Source of the DNA: DATJSJ01 sp035504175
Lineage (GTDB): Bacteria; Pseudomonadota; Alphaproteobacteria; Acetobacterales; Acetobacteraceae
Assembly: GCA_035504175.1 (NCBI GenBank)
Contig: DATJSJ010000020.1
Coordinates: 1-13,138, forward strand
Length of the DNA stretch: 13,138 bases
Reading direction: 5' to 3'
The position numbers and the translations under genes are program-made. A model generated the notes under the pieces. The model was not told the DNA's origin. It was given only the letters and a program-made list of their open reading frames with translations, and ran no database searches. Shown here in pieces: positions 6,763 to 12,501 of the stretch (positions are counted from its first letter, which is position 1; each line of letters starts with the position of its first letter).

Positions 6763-6921
6763 ATCGGCGACGCTCGGCACCGCTTCGGCACCTGGGCCGG
6801 GCTCGATCGGGCCGTGATCCGATCTCCTGCGAAACGCCGTCCCGGACCGTTGAAGGTGCGACGGCCGCGCCGGCGCTGCCCGGCCGACAGGGCGTCCCGC
6901 CGCCCGCACCGCAGCGGCGGC

Positions 6922-7989
6922 TCAGCGCCGGGCGGCCATGCGGCCGCGAAGCCGCCAGACATAGGCAATGATCTCCGCCACCGCCTGGAAGTGTTCCGCC
7001 GGGATCTCCGCGTCCAGCTCCACGCGATAAAGAGCGCGTGCCAGCGGCGGATTGGGGACGACCGGCACGCGATGCTCCTCTGCCACCGCGCGGATGCGCG
7101 CCGCCGCCGAGTCGACGCCCTTGGCAACGACACGCGGCGCCGCACTGCGACCGCGCTCATAGGCGAGCGCCACCGCATAGTGCGTCGGGTTCGTCACCAC
7201 CACCGTTGCCTTCGGCACCGCGGCCATCATGCGCTTGCGCGCGCGGGCGTGGCGGAGCTGCCGCAGGCGCTGCTTGACGTGCGGATTGCCGTCGGTCTCC
7301 TTCGATTCCTGCCGCACCTCCTCCCGGCTCATGCGCATCGAGCGGCTGTGCCGCATCCGCACCCAAAGCAGATCGATCCCGGTCAGCAGCGCCTGCGCCC
7401 CGAGCACCAGCAGGACAAGATGCAGCAGCGGTCGGAACAGCCGCTCCGGCAGCACTTGCGGCTGCCAGAAGACGGCCTGCGCCAGGCGATGCCACTCCGA
7501 GCCGAACGCCTCCCAGGTGGCGAGGCCCAGCACCGCCAGCTTGGCCACCGCCCGGCCCCCCTGGGCAAGACCATCGACCCCGGCGATGCGCTGCAATCCC
7601 CGGCGCGGATCGAGCCGCGCCAGGTCCGGCATCAGGGCTTCGACGTGAATCAGGAATCCGGTCTGCAGCAGCACGACGGCAACGCTGCCGGCCAGCACGG
7701 CGAGAGCGAGCGGTGCGGCGGCCAGGGCGACGGTCAGCGCCGCCTCGCGCAGCGGCACGGCGACATCGCCGGCCGCCTGCCACTGGCCGATCCCGGCCAA
7801 CATCGCCTGCAGGCGCCGCGCCGTCTCGTGCGCGAGGGTCGGGCCCAGCATCATCAGCACGAGCGTCGCGGCGGCGAGCCCGGCCAGCGCGGGCATCTCG
7901 CGCGAAACCGGCACCTGCCCTGCCTCGCGCGCCTTCTGCAGCCGCCGCGGCGTTGCGGCTTCCGTGCGGTCCTCGGTTTCCTCGGCCAT
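6922..7989 (-). CDS. flhB: Flagellar type III export protein FlhB
   Basis: A complete 355-residue FlhB, the export-gate component that switches the flagellar apparatus from rod/hook to filament substrates. The N-terminus (EETEDRTEAATPRRLQKARE) is the family signature. Hydrophobic segments lie near 33-50, 83-112, 145-160 and 186-212 in the inner membrane. A linker (MSREEVRQESKETDGNPHVK, about 220-239) leads into the cytoplasmic domain, where NPTH at 267-270 is the self-cleavage site, followed by YAVALAYERG and the conserved PVVPNPPLARALY. Everything needed for autocleavage is present. It is last in the minus-strand flagellar set, 113 bases after fliR, a gap with no other gene. The ribosome site before ATG 7989 is weak (GGTAGCGCGGG). 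Confidence 0.97.
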   Translation of the reverse strand: MAEETEDRTEAATPRRLQKAREAGQVPVSREMPALAGLAAATLVLMMLGPTLAHETARRLQAMLAGIGQWQAAGDVAVPLREAALTVALAAAPLALAVLAGSVAVVLLQTGFLIHVEALMPDLARLDPRRGLQRIAGVDGLAQGGRAVAKLAVLGLATWEAFGSEWHRLAQAVFWQPQVLPERLFRPLLHLVLLVLGAQALLTGIDLLWVRMRHSRSMRMSREEVRQESKETDGNPHVKQRLRQLRHARARKRMMAAVPKATVVVTNPTHYAVALAYERGRSAAPRVVAKGVDSAAARIRAVAEEHRVPVVPNPPLARALYRVELDAEIPAEHFQAVAEIIAYVWRLRGRMAARR

Positions 7990-8102
7990 CCCGCGCTACC
8001 CGGGTGACAGCAGCAGACGGCGTGCGGTGGGACCGGCTCGCGCGACCAGGCGATGCCGCAGGGCGCGCGCGCCAAACCGGCTGTGTGGGCGCGTGCGTCG
8101 GG

Positions 8103-8882
8103 TCACAAGCCGGGCAGCACGCTGAAGGCGTCATGGGCTGCGCTGCTCCAGGCGACGAGCAGTGCGCCGGCCACCAGCATGAGCAGCAGCAGCCCGCCGA
8201 GGATCTGACCCGGCTGGGCGATGAAGAAGACCTGCAGCGTCGGCACCAGCCGCGCGAGCAGTCCGAGCGCCACCTGCCACACCAGCCCGGCAATCAGGAA
8301 CGGCGCCGCGAGGCGGAGCGCCAGGCTGAAGCTTTCGCCGACCGCACTCACCACGACGGTTGCGGCATCCGAGGCAGGCAGCACCGCCCCGGCGGGAAAC
8401 ACCGCATAGCTTCCGGCCAGCGCCGAGAGCGGCAGGGCGTAGAGCCCGCTGCCAAGGATCAGCACCGGCGCCGCGATGCCGAACAGGCGGCTGGTCGCCG
8501 TGCCCTGCCCGCCGAACGTCGCATCCGGCACCAGTACGCTGGAGAGGCCGAGCATGTAGGAGATGAACTGGCCGGCGATCGGCAGGCTCAGCGCCACCAG
8601 CCGCGCCAGCCATCCAAGCAGGCCGCCGGCGAGCAGCTCCGCGGCCGCCATCCGCGCCAGCGGCCAGATGTCGAACGGGACCGCCGGCAGCATGGGCTGT
8701 ACCGCCGGCAGCAGCAGCACTGTCAGCGCCAGGGCAAAGCCGGCGCGCAGCATCGGCGGCGGCTCGGCTTCGCCGAGGCCGGGCATCAGCATCACCGCCG
8801 CACTCACCCGGCAGAGCACAAGGACGAACGCGAAGGCGAGCGGTGTCAGATGCGCCAGGATCGCCGCGTCGGCGCCGTGCAT
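8103..8882 (-). CDS. fliR: Flagellar export gate protein FliR
   Basis: A 259-residue, very hydrophobic protein with about six membrane segments, normal for FliR, which assembles with FliP and FliQ into the helical export gate at the centre of the basal body. Recognisable family stretches are the start LTPLAFAFVLVLCRVSAAV, then MPGLGEAEPPPMLRAG, GQFISYMLGLSSVLVPD near the middle and VALGLLARLVPTLQVFFIAQP towards the end. ATG 8882 lies 10 bases after the fliQ stop, so translation is likely coupled; no strong ribosome site is visible. It lies in the usual fliQ-fliR-flhB order. Confidence 0.95.
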   Translation of the reverse strand: MHGADAAILAHLTPLAFAFVLVLCRVSAAVMLMPGLGEAEPPPMLRAGFALALTVLLLPAVQPMLPAVPFDIWPLARMAAAELLAGGLLGWLARLVALSLPIAGQFISYMLGLSSVLVPDATFGGQGTATSRLFGIAAPVLILGSGLYALPLSALAGSYAVFPAGAVLPASDAATVVVSAVGESFSLALRLAAPFLIAGLVWQVALGLLARLVPTLQVFFIAQPGQILGGLLLLMLVAGALLVAWSSAAHDAFSVLPGL

Positions 8883-8892
8883 CGGCGAAGTC

Positions 8893-9165
8893 TCAGGAGC
8901 CGCCGATCGCGACCAGCCGGTCGAACAGGCGTGTCGCGTAATCGCTCAGCGTTATCAGCATGAACGAACCGGTGAGCGCGAGCACCGCGCAGACCGCGAT
9001 CATTTTCGGCACGAAGGCCAGCGTCGCTTCATTGATCTGCGTCACCGCCTGCACGACCGAGATCACCAGGCCGACGGCCAGCCCGGCCAGCAGCGGCGGG
9101 CCGCCCAGTTTCAGCACCACGAGCAGCGAGTCCCTCAGTGCTGCCGCCACATCCGCTTCCTGCAT
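8893..9165 (-). CDS. fliQ: Flagellar export gate protein FliQ
   Basis: A 90-residue protein, the usual FliQ size, with two membrane hairpin helices (about 14-41 and 52-75). The sequence SVVQAVTQINEATLAFVPK (36-54) is the family signature for this export-gate subunit. The frame stays open upstream, but ATG 9165 is chosen: it fits the family N-terminus (MQEADVAAALRDSL) and has GGGGGAGCG immediately upstream, a strong ribosome site. It follows fliE by 89 bases and is 10 bases from fliR. Confidence 0.95.
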   Translation of the reverse strand: MQEADVAAALRDSLLVVLKLGGPPLLAGLAVGLVISVVQAVTQINEATLAFVPKMIAVCAVLALTGSFMLITLSDYATRLFDRLVAIGGS

Positions 9166-9254
9166 CGCTCCCCCGCCATCCTGCCGGGACGGGCCGCTCT
9201 CCGTTCCGCGACGCGACCGGCCCGATCGCGCCACGCCACGCCGCATCGGGTGGT

Positions 9255-9584
9255 TCAGATCGACATGCGCATGATGTCCTGGTAGGCTTGCACGACGCGG
9301 TCGCGGATCGCGACGGTCGTCTGCAGCGCCAGTTCTGCCCGCGAGACGGCGGTGACCACCTCGGTCAGATTGCCCTGCCCGGCGACCGCCTGCATCGACT
9401 GCGCATCCGCCTGATTCCCGTCATCGATGACGCCCTGCATGGCGCGCTCCAGCGCGCCGCCGAAGCTCGGGGCGGAGCCAGGATCGTCGGCGCCGCTGTC
9501 GACGCGGCCATAGGCACGCGCCGCCGCCGAGGGGCTCGCGCCCGTTATGGTCAGGTTCAGGGTCGGGATCGTCGACGTGCTCAT
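9255..9584 (-). CDS. fliE: Flagellar hook-basal body protein FliE
   Basis: A 109-residue protein of usual FliE size; FliE joins the MS ring/export gate to the rod and is itself exported without a cleaved signal. The C-terminal half is diagnostic: AVSRAELALQTTVAIRDRVV followed by QAYQDIMRMSI. The N-terminal half is polar and variable (Ser/Thr/Ala-rich), as normal. Its ATG overlaps the flgC stop (ATGA, 9581-9584), so the two are translationally coupled. Reads on to fliQ after an 89-base gap with no other gene. Confidence 0.95.
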   Translation of the reverse strand: MSTSTIPTLNLTITGASPSAAARAYGRVDSGADDPGSAPSFGGALERAMQGVIDDGNQADAQSMQAVAGQGNLTEVVTAVSRAELALQTTVAIRDRVVQAYQDIMRMSI

Positions 9585-9988
9585 TTCAGCAGATCGATCG
9601 CGCGGGTCAGCATCGAGCGCGTCACCTGCAGCACGTTAAGGTTGGCGCTGAACGAACGCTGCGCCTCGCGCATGTCCATGATCTCGGTGAAGCTGTTGAC
9701 GTTCGGCATCTTGACGTAGCCCTGCGCATTCGCCGCCGGATGGGACGGGTCGTAGCGCAGCGGAAATGCCGACATGTCCTCGCCGATCGATTGTACGGCG
9801 ACGGTCTCCACGCCGAGGGCACGGTCCATCCGGTTGTCGAACGTTATCGTCTTGCGGCGGTAGGGATCGGCGCCCGGGGTTGAGCCGGTGGTGTCCTCGT
9901 TGGCCAGATTCTCCGCAATCACCCGAAGTCGCGTGCTTTGCACGTCCATGCCGCGGGCGGAGATCGTCAGCGCCTTGGTCAGGTCCAT
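9581..9988 (-). CDS. flgC: Flagellar proximal rod protein FlgC
   Basis: A 135-residue rod protein of expected length. The N-terminal rod-family motif ISARGMDVQSTRLRVIAENL, then ANEDTTGSTPG, and the C-terminal MREAQRSFSANLNVLQVTRS pair into the coiled contacts typical of axial proteins. PYRRKTITFDN (43-53) is FlgC-specific. It is exported through the type III gate encoded next to it and polymerises with FlgB to form the proximal rod. It starts 5 bases after the flgB stop and overlaps fliE by 4 bases. Confidence 0.97.
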   Translation of the reverse strand: MDLTKALTISARGMDVQSTRLRVIAENLANEDTTGSTPGADPYRRKTITFDNRMDRALGVETVAVQSIGEDMSAFPLRYDPSHPAANAQGYVKMPNVNSFTEIMDMREAQRSFSANLNVLQVTRSMLTRAIDLLK

Positions 9989-9993
9989 CGCGG

Positions 9994-10389
9994 TCAGCCC
10001 TTGTCGATCGCCGTACGGAACATCCCCAGATAGGTGTGGTACAGATTGAGCACCAGCGCCTGCGTCGTGTCGGTATCGGCAACCTTGGTGAGCTGCTCCT
10101 GCAGCGAGACGGCGTTGCCGTCGGGCGCCCGTCCGGTCGGACGGCTCGCGATGTCGAAGTCAGGCTGCGGCGGGCGGCCGGCGAGGTGCCCGGGTTCGGT
10201 GACGGCAAGCCTCGTCGCGCGCGCCGCGGCCGAGCGCTTGATGAACTGGGCGAAGGGCAGCAGGTCCCGCGGCTGATAGTCCGGCGTGTCGGCGTTGGAG
10301 ATGTTCTGCGCCAGGACCTGCTGCCGCTGATCCACCCAGGCGAGCCGCTGCTCCGCCAGCCGAAACAGGCCGATGTCGGTGACGTCCAT
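9994..10389 (-). CDS. flgB: Flagellar proximal rod protein FlgB
   Basis: A 131-residue FlgB if ATG 10389 is used (MDVTDIGLFRLAEQRLAW, the normal family start). An ATG 9 bases earlier (10398) is a close alternative; neither has a clear ribosome site. The rod-family motif QRQQVLAQNISNADTPDYQP (21-40) with RDLLPF is diagnostic, and the C-terminus (ALVLNLYHTYLGMFRTAIDK) is the second axial helix. First gene of the minus-strand flagellar unit, divergent from the fliO-fliP unit across a 122-base control region with two TTAACC half-sites. Confidence 0.95.
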   Translation of the reverse strand: MDVTDIGLFRLAEQRLAWVDQRQQVLAQNISNADTPDYQPRDLLPFAQFIKRSAAARATRLAVTEPGHLAGRPPQPDFDIASRPTGRAPDGNAVSLQEQLTKVADTDTTQALVLNLYHTYLGMFRTAIDKG

Positions 10390-10511
10390 GGCCCACATCG
10401 TGGCAGGGCCCGCTTGCTGAATGGTTAATCCGGATCGTTGCTCCGGGGCGAGCCGGACCATCGGGACTGCATCAGCACTTCCTTAACCGGTGCGTGCTGC
10501 CATGCGCGCCG
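10390..10511. promoter_or_regulatory. Divergent flagellar control region with two CtrA-type half-sites
   Basis: The stretch between flgB (minus) and the first gene of the fliO-fliP unit (plus) carries GGTTAA at 10423-10428 (TTAACC read towards flgB) and TTAACC at 10483-10488, facing the plus-strand genes. TTAACC is the half-site of the alphaproteobacterial regulator CtrA, which controls motility genes in several Rhodospirillales. I saw no other TTAACC in the window. A full TTAA-N7-TTAA site is absent, and I found no convincing sigma54 or sigma70 promoter. Regulation by CtrA is inference. Confidence 0.4.
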
Positions 10512-10820
10512 ATGCAGAGCCCGCCCCTCCCCTTCGCGCTGGATCTCGAGGCCGCGGACCGCGCCGCTTTCCTGCGGGCGGAGCAGGCGGCCGACGCGCT
10601 CGGGCGCACGCTCCGGCTCGCCCTCGCCTTGCTGGAGGCCGGGCGCACGCTCGATCTCACCGGGCTCGAGGGCTGCGCCGGGCGGCTCTGTGCGGGCGCG
10701 TTGGATCTGCCGCCGGAGCATGGGCAGCGACTTCGGCCACGGCTGCAGAGCCTGCTCGCCGAGACCGCAGCACTCGAGGCGCTGCTGCGTCGCAGCGCCG
10801 GGACCACACCGCCCGACTGA
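10512..10820 (+). CDS. Uncharacterised small protein at the head of the fliO-fliP unit
   Basis: 102 residues from ATG 10512 (MQSPPLPFALDLEAADRAAF), or 108 from the GTG at 10494; neither has a good ribosome site. I do not recognise the family. The protein is predicted to be soluble and almost wholly helical, leucine-, alanine- and arginine-rich, with heptad-like stretches (AEQAADALGRTLRLALALLE; LRPRLQSLLAETAALEALL) and two cysteines close together in the middle (GCAGRLCAG). No signal peptide or membrane segment. Codon pattern matches its neighbours. It lies 37 bases before fliO in the same direction, so a flagellar assembly role (for instance a chaperone-like or regulatory protein) is a reasonable guess, but there is no motif to prove it. 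Confidence 0.65.
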   Translation: MQSPPLPFALDLEAADRAAFLRAEQAADALGRTLRLALALLEAGRTLDLTGLEGCAGRLCAGALDLPPEHGQRLRPRLQSLLAETAALEALLRRSAGTTPPD

Positions 10821-10857
10821 TCTCCGTCCCGTCCTGCCCGGCAAAAGGCCGCGCCGC

Positions 10858-11142
10858 ATGAGCTTCTCGCCGACAACGCTGCTGACCTTCGGCCTCGCCC
10901 TCGCCGCCGTGCTTGGCCTGGTCGTGCTCGCCGGCCGTGCCGCCAGGCTTGGCGGCTTCGCGCCGCGCGGCGGCGTCGGACGCCGCATCCAGGTGCAGGA
11001 GACCACGGCGTTGGATCCGCGCCGGCGACTGCACCTGGTTTCCTGTGACGGCCGCGCGGTACTGCTGCTGACCGGCGGCGGCGCCGATCTGGTGGTCGGA
11101 TGGCTGCCGGAGGGTGCGTCGGCGCCGCGGGGGCAGTCGTGA
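10858..11142 (+). CDS. fliO: Flagellar biosynthetic protein FliO
   Basis: A 94-residue FliO. One membrane helix near the N-terminus (about 6-26, TLLTFGLALAAVLGLVVLAG) is followed by the small cytoplasmic domain with the family pattern IQVQETTALDPRRRLHLVSC (44-63) and DGRAVLLLTGGGADLVV. FliO helps FliP fold and form its ring before the export gate assembles. The frame is open upstream, but ATG 10858, with AAAAGG about 10 bases before it, gives the normal length. Its stop overlaps the GTG start of fliP (GTGA, 11139-11142), so the two should be translationally coupled, which fits their direct partnership. Confidence 0.9.
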   Translation: MSFSPTTLLTFGLALAAVLGLVVLAGRAARLGGFAPRGGVGRRIQVQETTALDPRRRLHLVSCDGRAVLLLTGGGADLVVGWLPEGASAPRGQS

Positions 11143-11915
11143 GGGGCCGCTATCTCGGCCTGCTCCTGGCCCAGGCCGCGCTGCTCGCCGGCGTGCTCGC
11201 CGTCTGGCTGCTGCTGCTGCCCGGTGCGGCGCATGCACAGTCGGTGAATATCGATCTCGGCCAGGTCGGACGGGCCGGCGCCACCAGCCGGCTGGTGCAG
11301 CTGACCGCGCTGCTGACCGTGCTGTCACTGGCGCCGAGTCTGCTGGTCATGGTCACGGCTTTCACCCGGATCGTGATCGTGCTGTCGCTGCTGCGTGGCG
11401 CGCTCGGCGCGCAGGGCACCCCGCCCAACATGGTGATCATCGGGCTCTCGCTGTTTCTCACCTTTGCGGTGATGCAGCCGGTGCTCAATCAGGCCTGGAC
11501 CACGGGCCTGCTGCCGATGACGCAGAACAAGGTTGGCGAGATGGAGGGGCTGCGGCTTGCCAGCGAGCCGTTCCGCCGTTTCATGGTGGCCAATCTGCGA
11601 CCCCCCGATTTGCAGCTTTTCCTCGACATCGCGCATCTGCCGCCACCGGCGACGCCGGACCAGACGCCCTGGCGGGCGCTGATCCCGGCCTTTCTGGTGG
11701 GTGAGCTGCGCCGCGCCTTCGAGATGGGTTTCCTGCTCTATCTGCCCTTCCTGGTGATCGACCTGGTGGTCTCCAGCGTGCTGATGAGTCTGGGCATGAT
11801 GATGCTGCCGCCGAGCGCGGTGTCGTTGCCGTTCAAGCTGATCTTCTTCGTGCTGGTCGATGGCTGGCGCCTGGTCTCCGGCAGTCTGGTGCAAAGCTTC
11901 CAGCCGCCGCACTGA
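11139..11915 (+). CDS. fliP: Flagellar export gate protein FliP
   Basis: A 258-residue FliP using GTG 11139, which overlaps the fliO stop by 4 bases and has GGGGGCA just upstream; no ATG fits better. The N-terminus is a cleavable signal peptide (GLLLAQAALLAGVLAVWLLL, ending PGAAHA, cut after A33), known for FliP. Family hallmarks follow: VMVTAFTRIVIVLSLLRGAL, then GAQGTPPNMVIIGLSLFLT, AVMQPVLNQAW, LRRAFEMGFLLYLPFLVIDL and the end MMMLPPSAVSLPFKLIFFVL. Four mature membrane segments are expected. FliP forms the pentameric core of the export gate with FliQ and FliR, which are encoded here in the opposite, divergent unit. The structured intergenic region follows. Confidence 0.97.
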   Translation: MRGRYLGLLLAQAALLAGVLAVWLLLLPGAAHAQSVNIDLGQVGRAGATSRLVQLTALLTVLSLAPSLLVMVTAFTRIVIVLSLLRGALGAQGTPPNMVIIGLSLFLTFAVMQPVLNQAWTTGLLPMTQNKVGEMEGLRLASEPFRRFMVANLRPPDLQLFLDIAHLPPPATPDQTPWRALIPAFLVGELRRAFEMGFLLYLPFLVIDLVVSSVLMSLGMMMLPPSAVSLPFKLIFFVLVDGWRLVSGSLVQSFQPPH

Positions 11916-11923
11916 CGCCGCGC

Positions 11924-11973
11924 CCTTCGTGCGCGAAGGCGAAGACATTCGCCTTCGACACCGTCGAAGGCGA
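11924..11973. repeat. Ladder of overlapping, mutually exclusive hairpins after fliP
   Basis: Alternating arms based on CCTTCG and CGAAGG form three possible stems: 11924-11929 with 11934-11939 (6 bp, loop TGCG); 11934-11943 with 11948-11957 (10 bp, loop GACA); and 11949-11959 with 11963-11973 (11 bp, loop ACC). Each shares an arm with the next, so neighbouring stems cannot form together. All pairs are perfect. It starts 9 bases after the fliP stop and may act as its terminator, although no T-run follows. Confidence 0.7.
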
Positions 11974-11985
11974 CCATTGCCCTGG

Positions 11986-12076
11986 GCCACGGGCCTGCAA
12001 CGCTGTCTAGGCTGCGGCCTACGGCCGCACCGCGCGGAGCGCGGCTTTGGCCTTGACTGCGTTGCAGGCCCGTGGC
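11986..12076. repeat. Compound palindrome: 18-bp perfect outer stem enclosing two hairpins
   Basis: GCCACGGGCCTGCAACGC (11986-12003) and its exact reverse complement (12059-12076) form the outer stem; it can extend inward to 12012/12050 with only two mismatches (25 of 27 pairs). Inside are two perfect hairpins: TGCGGCC-TAC-GGCCGCA (12013-12029) and CCGCGC-GGA-GCGCGG (12030-12044). The whole would fold into a three-way junction on either strand. There is no open frame of interest. It lies between convergent genes, like many palindromic dispersed repeats (REP/BIME-like) and bidirectional terminators. The structure is seen; the class is inference. Confidence 0.75.
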
Positions 12077-12131
12077 GCTTGCTTGAGGTGCGCGAGCCCC
12101 GCTTCGCGCGCCGGCGGCGCGACGGTGTCGC

Positions 12132-12148
12132 GCGCGCACAGTGCGCGC
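12132..12148. repeat. Perfect 17-base GC palindrome
   Basis: GCGCGCAC-A-GTGCGCGC is a perfect odd palindrome 9 bases beyond the stop codon of the minus-strand monooxygenase gene, in the right place to act as its transcription terminator. A smaller GCGCC/GGCGC hairpin lies beside it at 12108-12120. No T-run follows on the minus strand. Confidence 0.5.
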
Positions 12149-12156
12149 CTCGGCGC

Positions 12157-12474
12157 CTACTCCCCGCCCACCGTCTGTACGACCGTGAATCCCTCGAACT
12201 CGGGCGGGCCGAGATAGAGCGGACGGTTCTCGCCGGCACCGCGATGCGCCGCGCGGAACGCATCGGAGCGCGTCCAGGCCTCGAACGCCTCCCGGCTCTG
12301 CCACACGGTATGCGAGCTGTACAGCGTGTGATCGCCGCGATCCGGGCCGCGCAGCAGATGGAACACGACGAAGCCCGGAAGCTGCTCGAGATGCGAATCG
12401 CGCGAGGCCCAGACCTGCTCGAAGGCCTCTTCGGATCCGCGCGCCACCTTGAACCGGTTCATTGCGATGAACAT
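12157..12474 (-). CDS. IsdG/ABM-family monooxygenase-like protein
   Basis: A 105-residue protein of the antibiotic-biosynthesis-monooxygenase / IsdG fold, normally a small dimeric ferredoxin-like barrel. The start MFIAMNRFKVARGSEEAFEQ, the middle LPGFVVFHLLRGPD and the segment TVWQSREAFEAWTRSDAFRAAHRG are typical. N6, W67 and H77 fall close to the Asn7-Trp66-His76 catalytic set of staphylococcal IsdG, so heme binding or heme breakdown is possible. Many relatives have other or unknown substrates, so the function remains open. ATG 12474 has a strong ribosome site (GGGGAGA). It follows mfd by 27 bases in the same direction, so the two may be co-transcribed, though no functional link is obvious. 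Confidence 0.85.
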   Translation of the reverse strand: MFIAMNRFKVARGSEEAFEQVWASRDSHLEQLPGFVVFHLLRGPDRGDHTLYSSHTVWQSREAFEAWTRSDAFRAAHRGAGENRPLYLGPPEFEGFTVVQTVGGE

Positions 12475-12501
12475 ACCATCTCCCCGCGTGAATGCGTCCG
12501 C

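Larger units (their letters stand above)
6427..6921. other. Gene-free 495-base stretch: recA leader, SOS promoter region and flhB 3' flank
   Basis: No open frame here looks like a protein; those that exist run antisense into recA or flhB with arginine-rich composition. Going outward from recA it holds a proximal -10-like TATAAA with a palindrome (6453-6467), a GC-rich leader with a possible hairpin (arms CGCCGCC/GGCGGCG, about 6517-6550), the SOS operator-promoter (6713-6762) and about 160 GC-rich bases after the flhB stop with no clear terminator. If transcription starts near 6712, the recA leader is about 285 nucleotides, long for this gene. Confidence 0.6.

Noticed and set aside
6732..6971. 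80-codon plus-strand frame between the LexA-type boxes
   Set aside because: Arginine-rich composition, no ribosome site, the perfect box would lie inside it, and it overlaps the flhB 3' end antisense.
6742..8007. A 421-codon open frame antisense to flhB, starting inside the SOS promoter region
   Set aside because: A start in the SOS region looked like a possible damage-induced gene, but the product is arginine/proline/histidine-rich shadow sequence of flhB with no recognisable domain or ribosome site.
9166..9246. 27-codon upstream extension of fliQ
   Set aside because: The internal ATG at 9165 has a strong GGGGGAG ribosome site and gives the normal 90-residue FliQ.
10401..10418. Sigma54-like TGGCAG...CTTGCT before the fliO-fliP unit
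   Set aside because: The GG and GC elements are separated by 12 bases instead of the strictly required 10.
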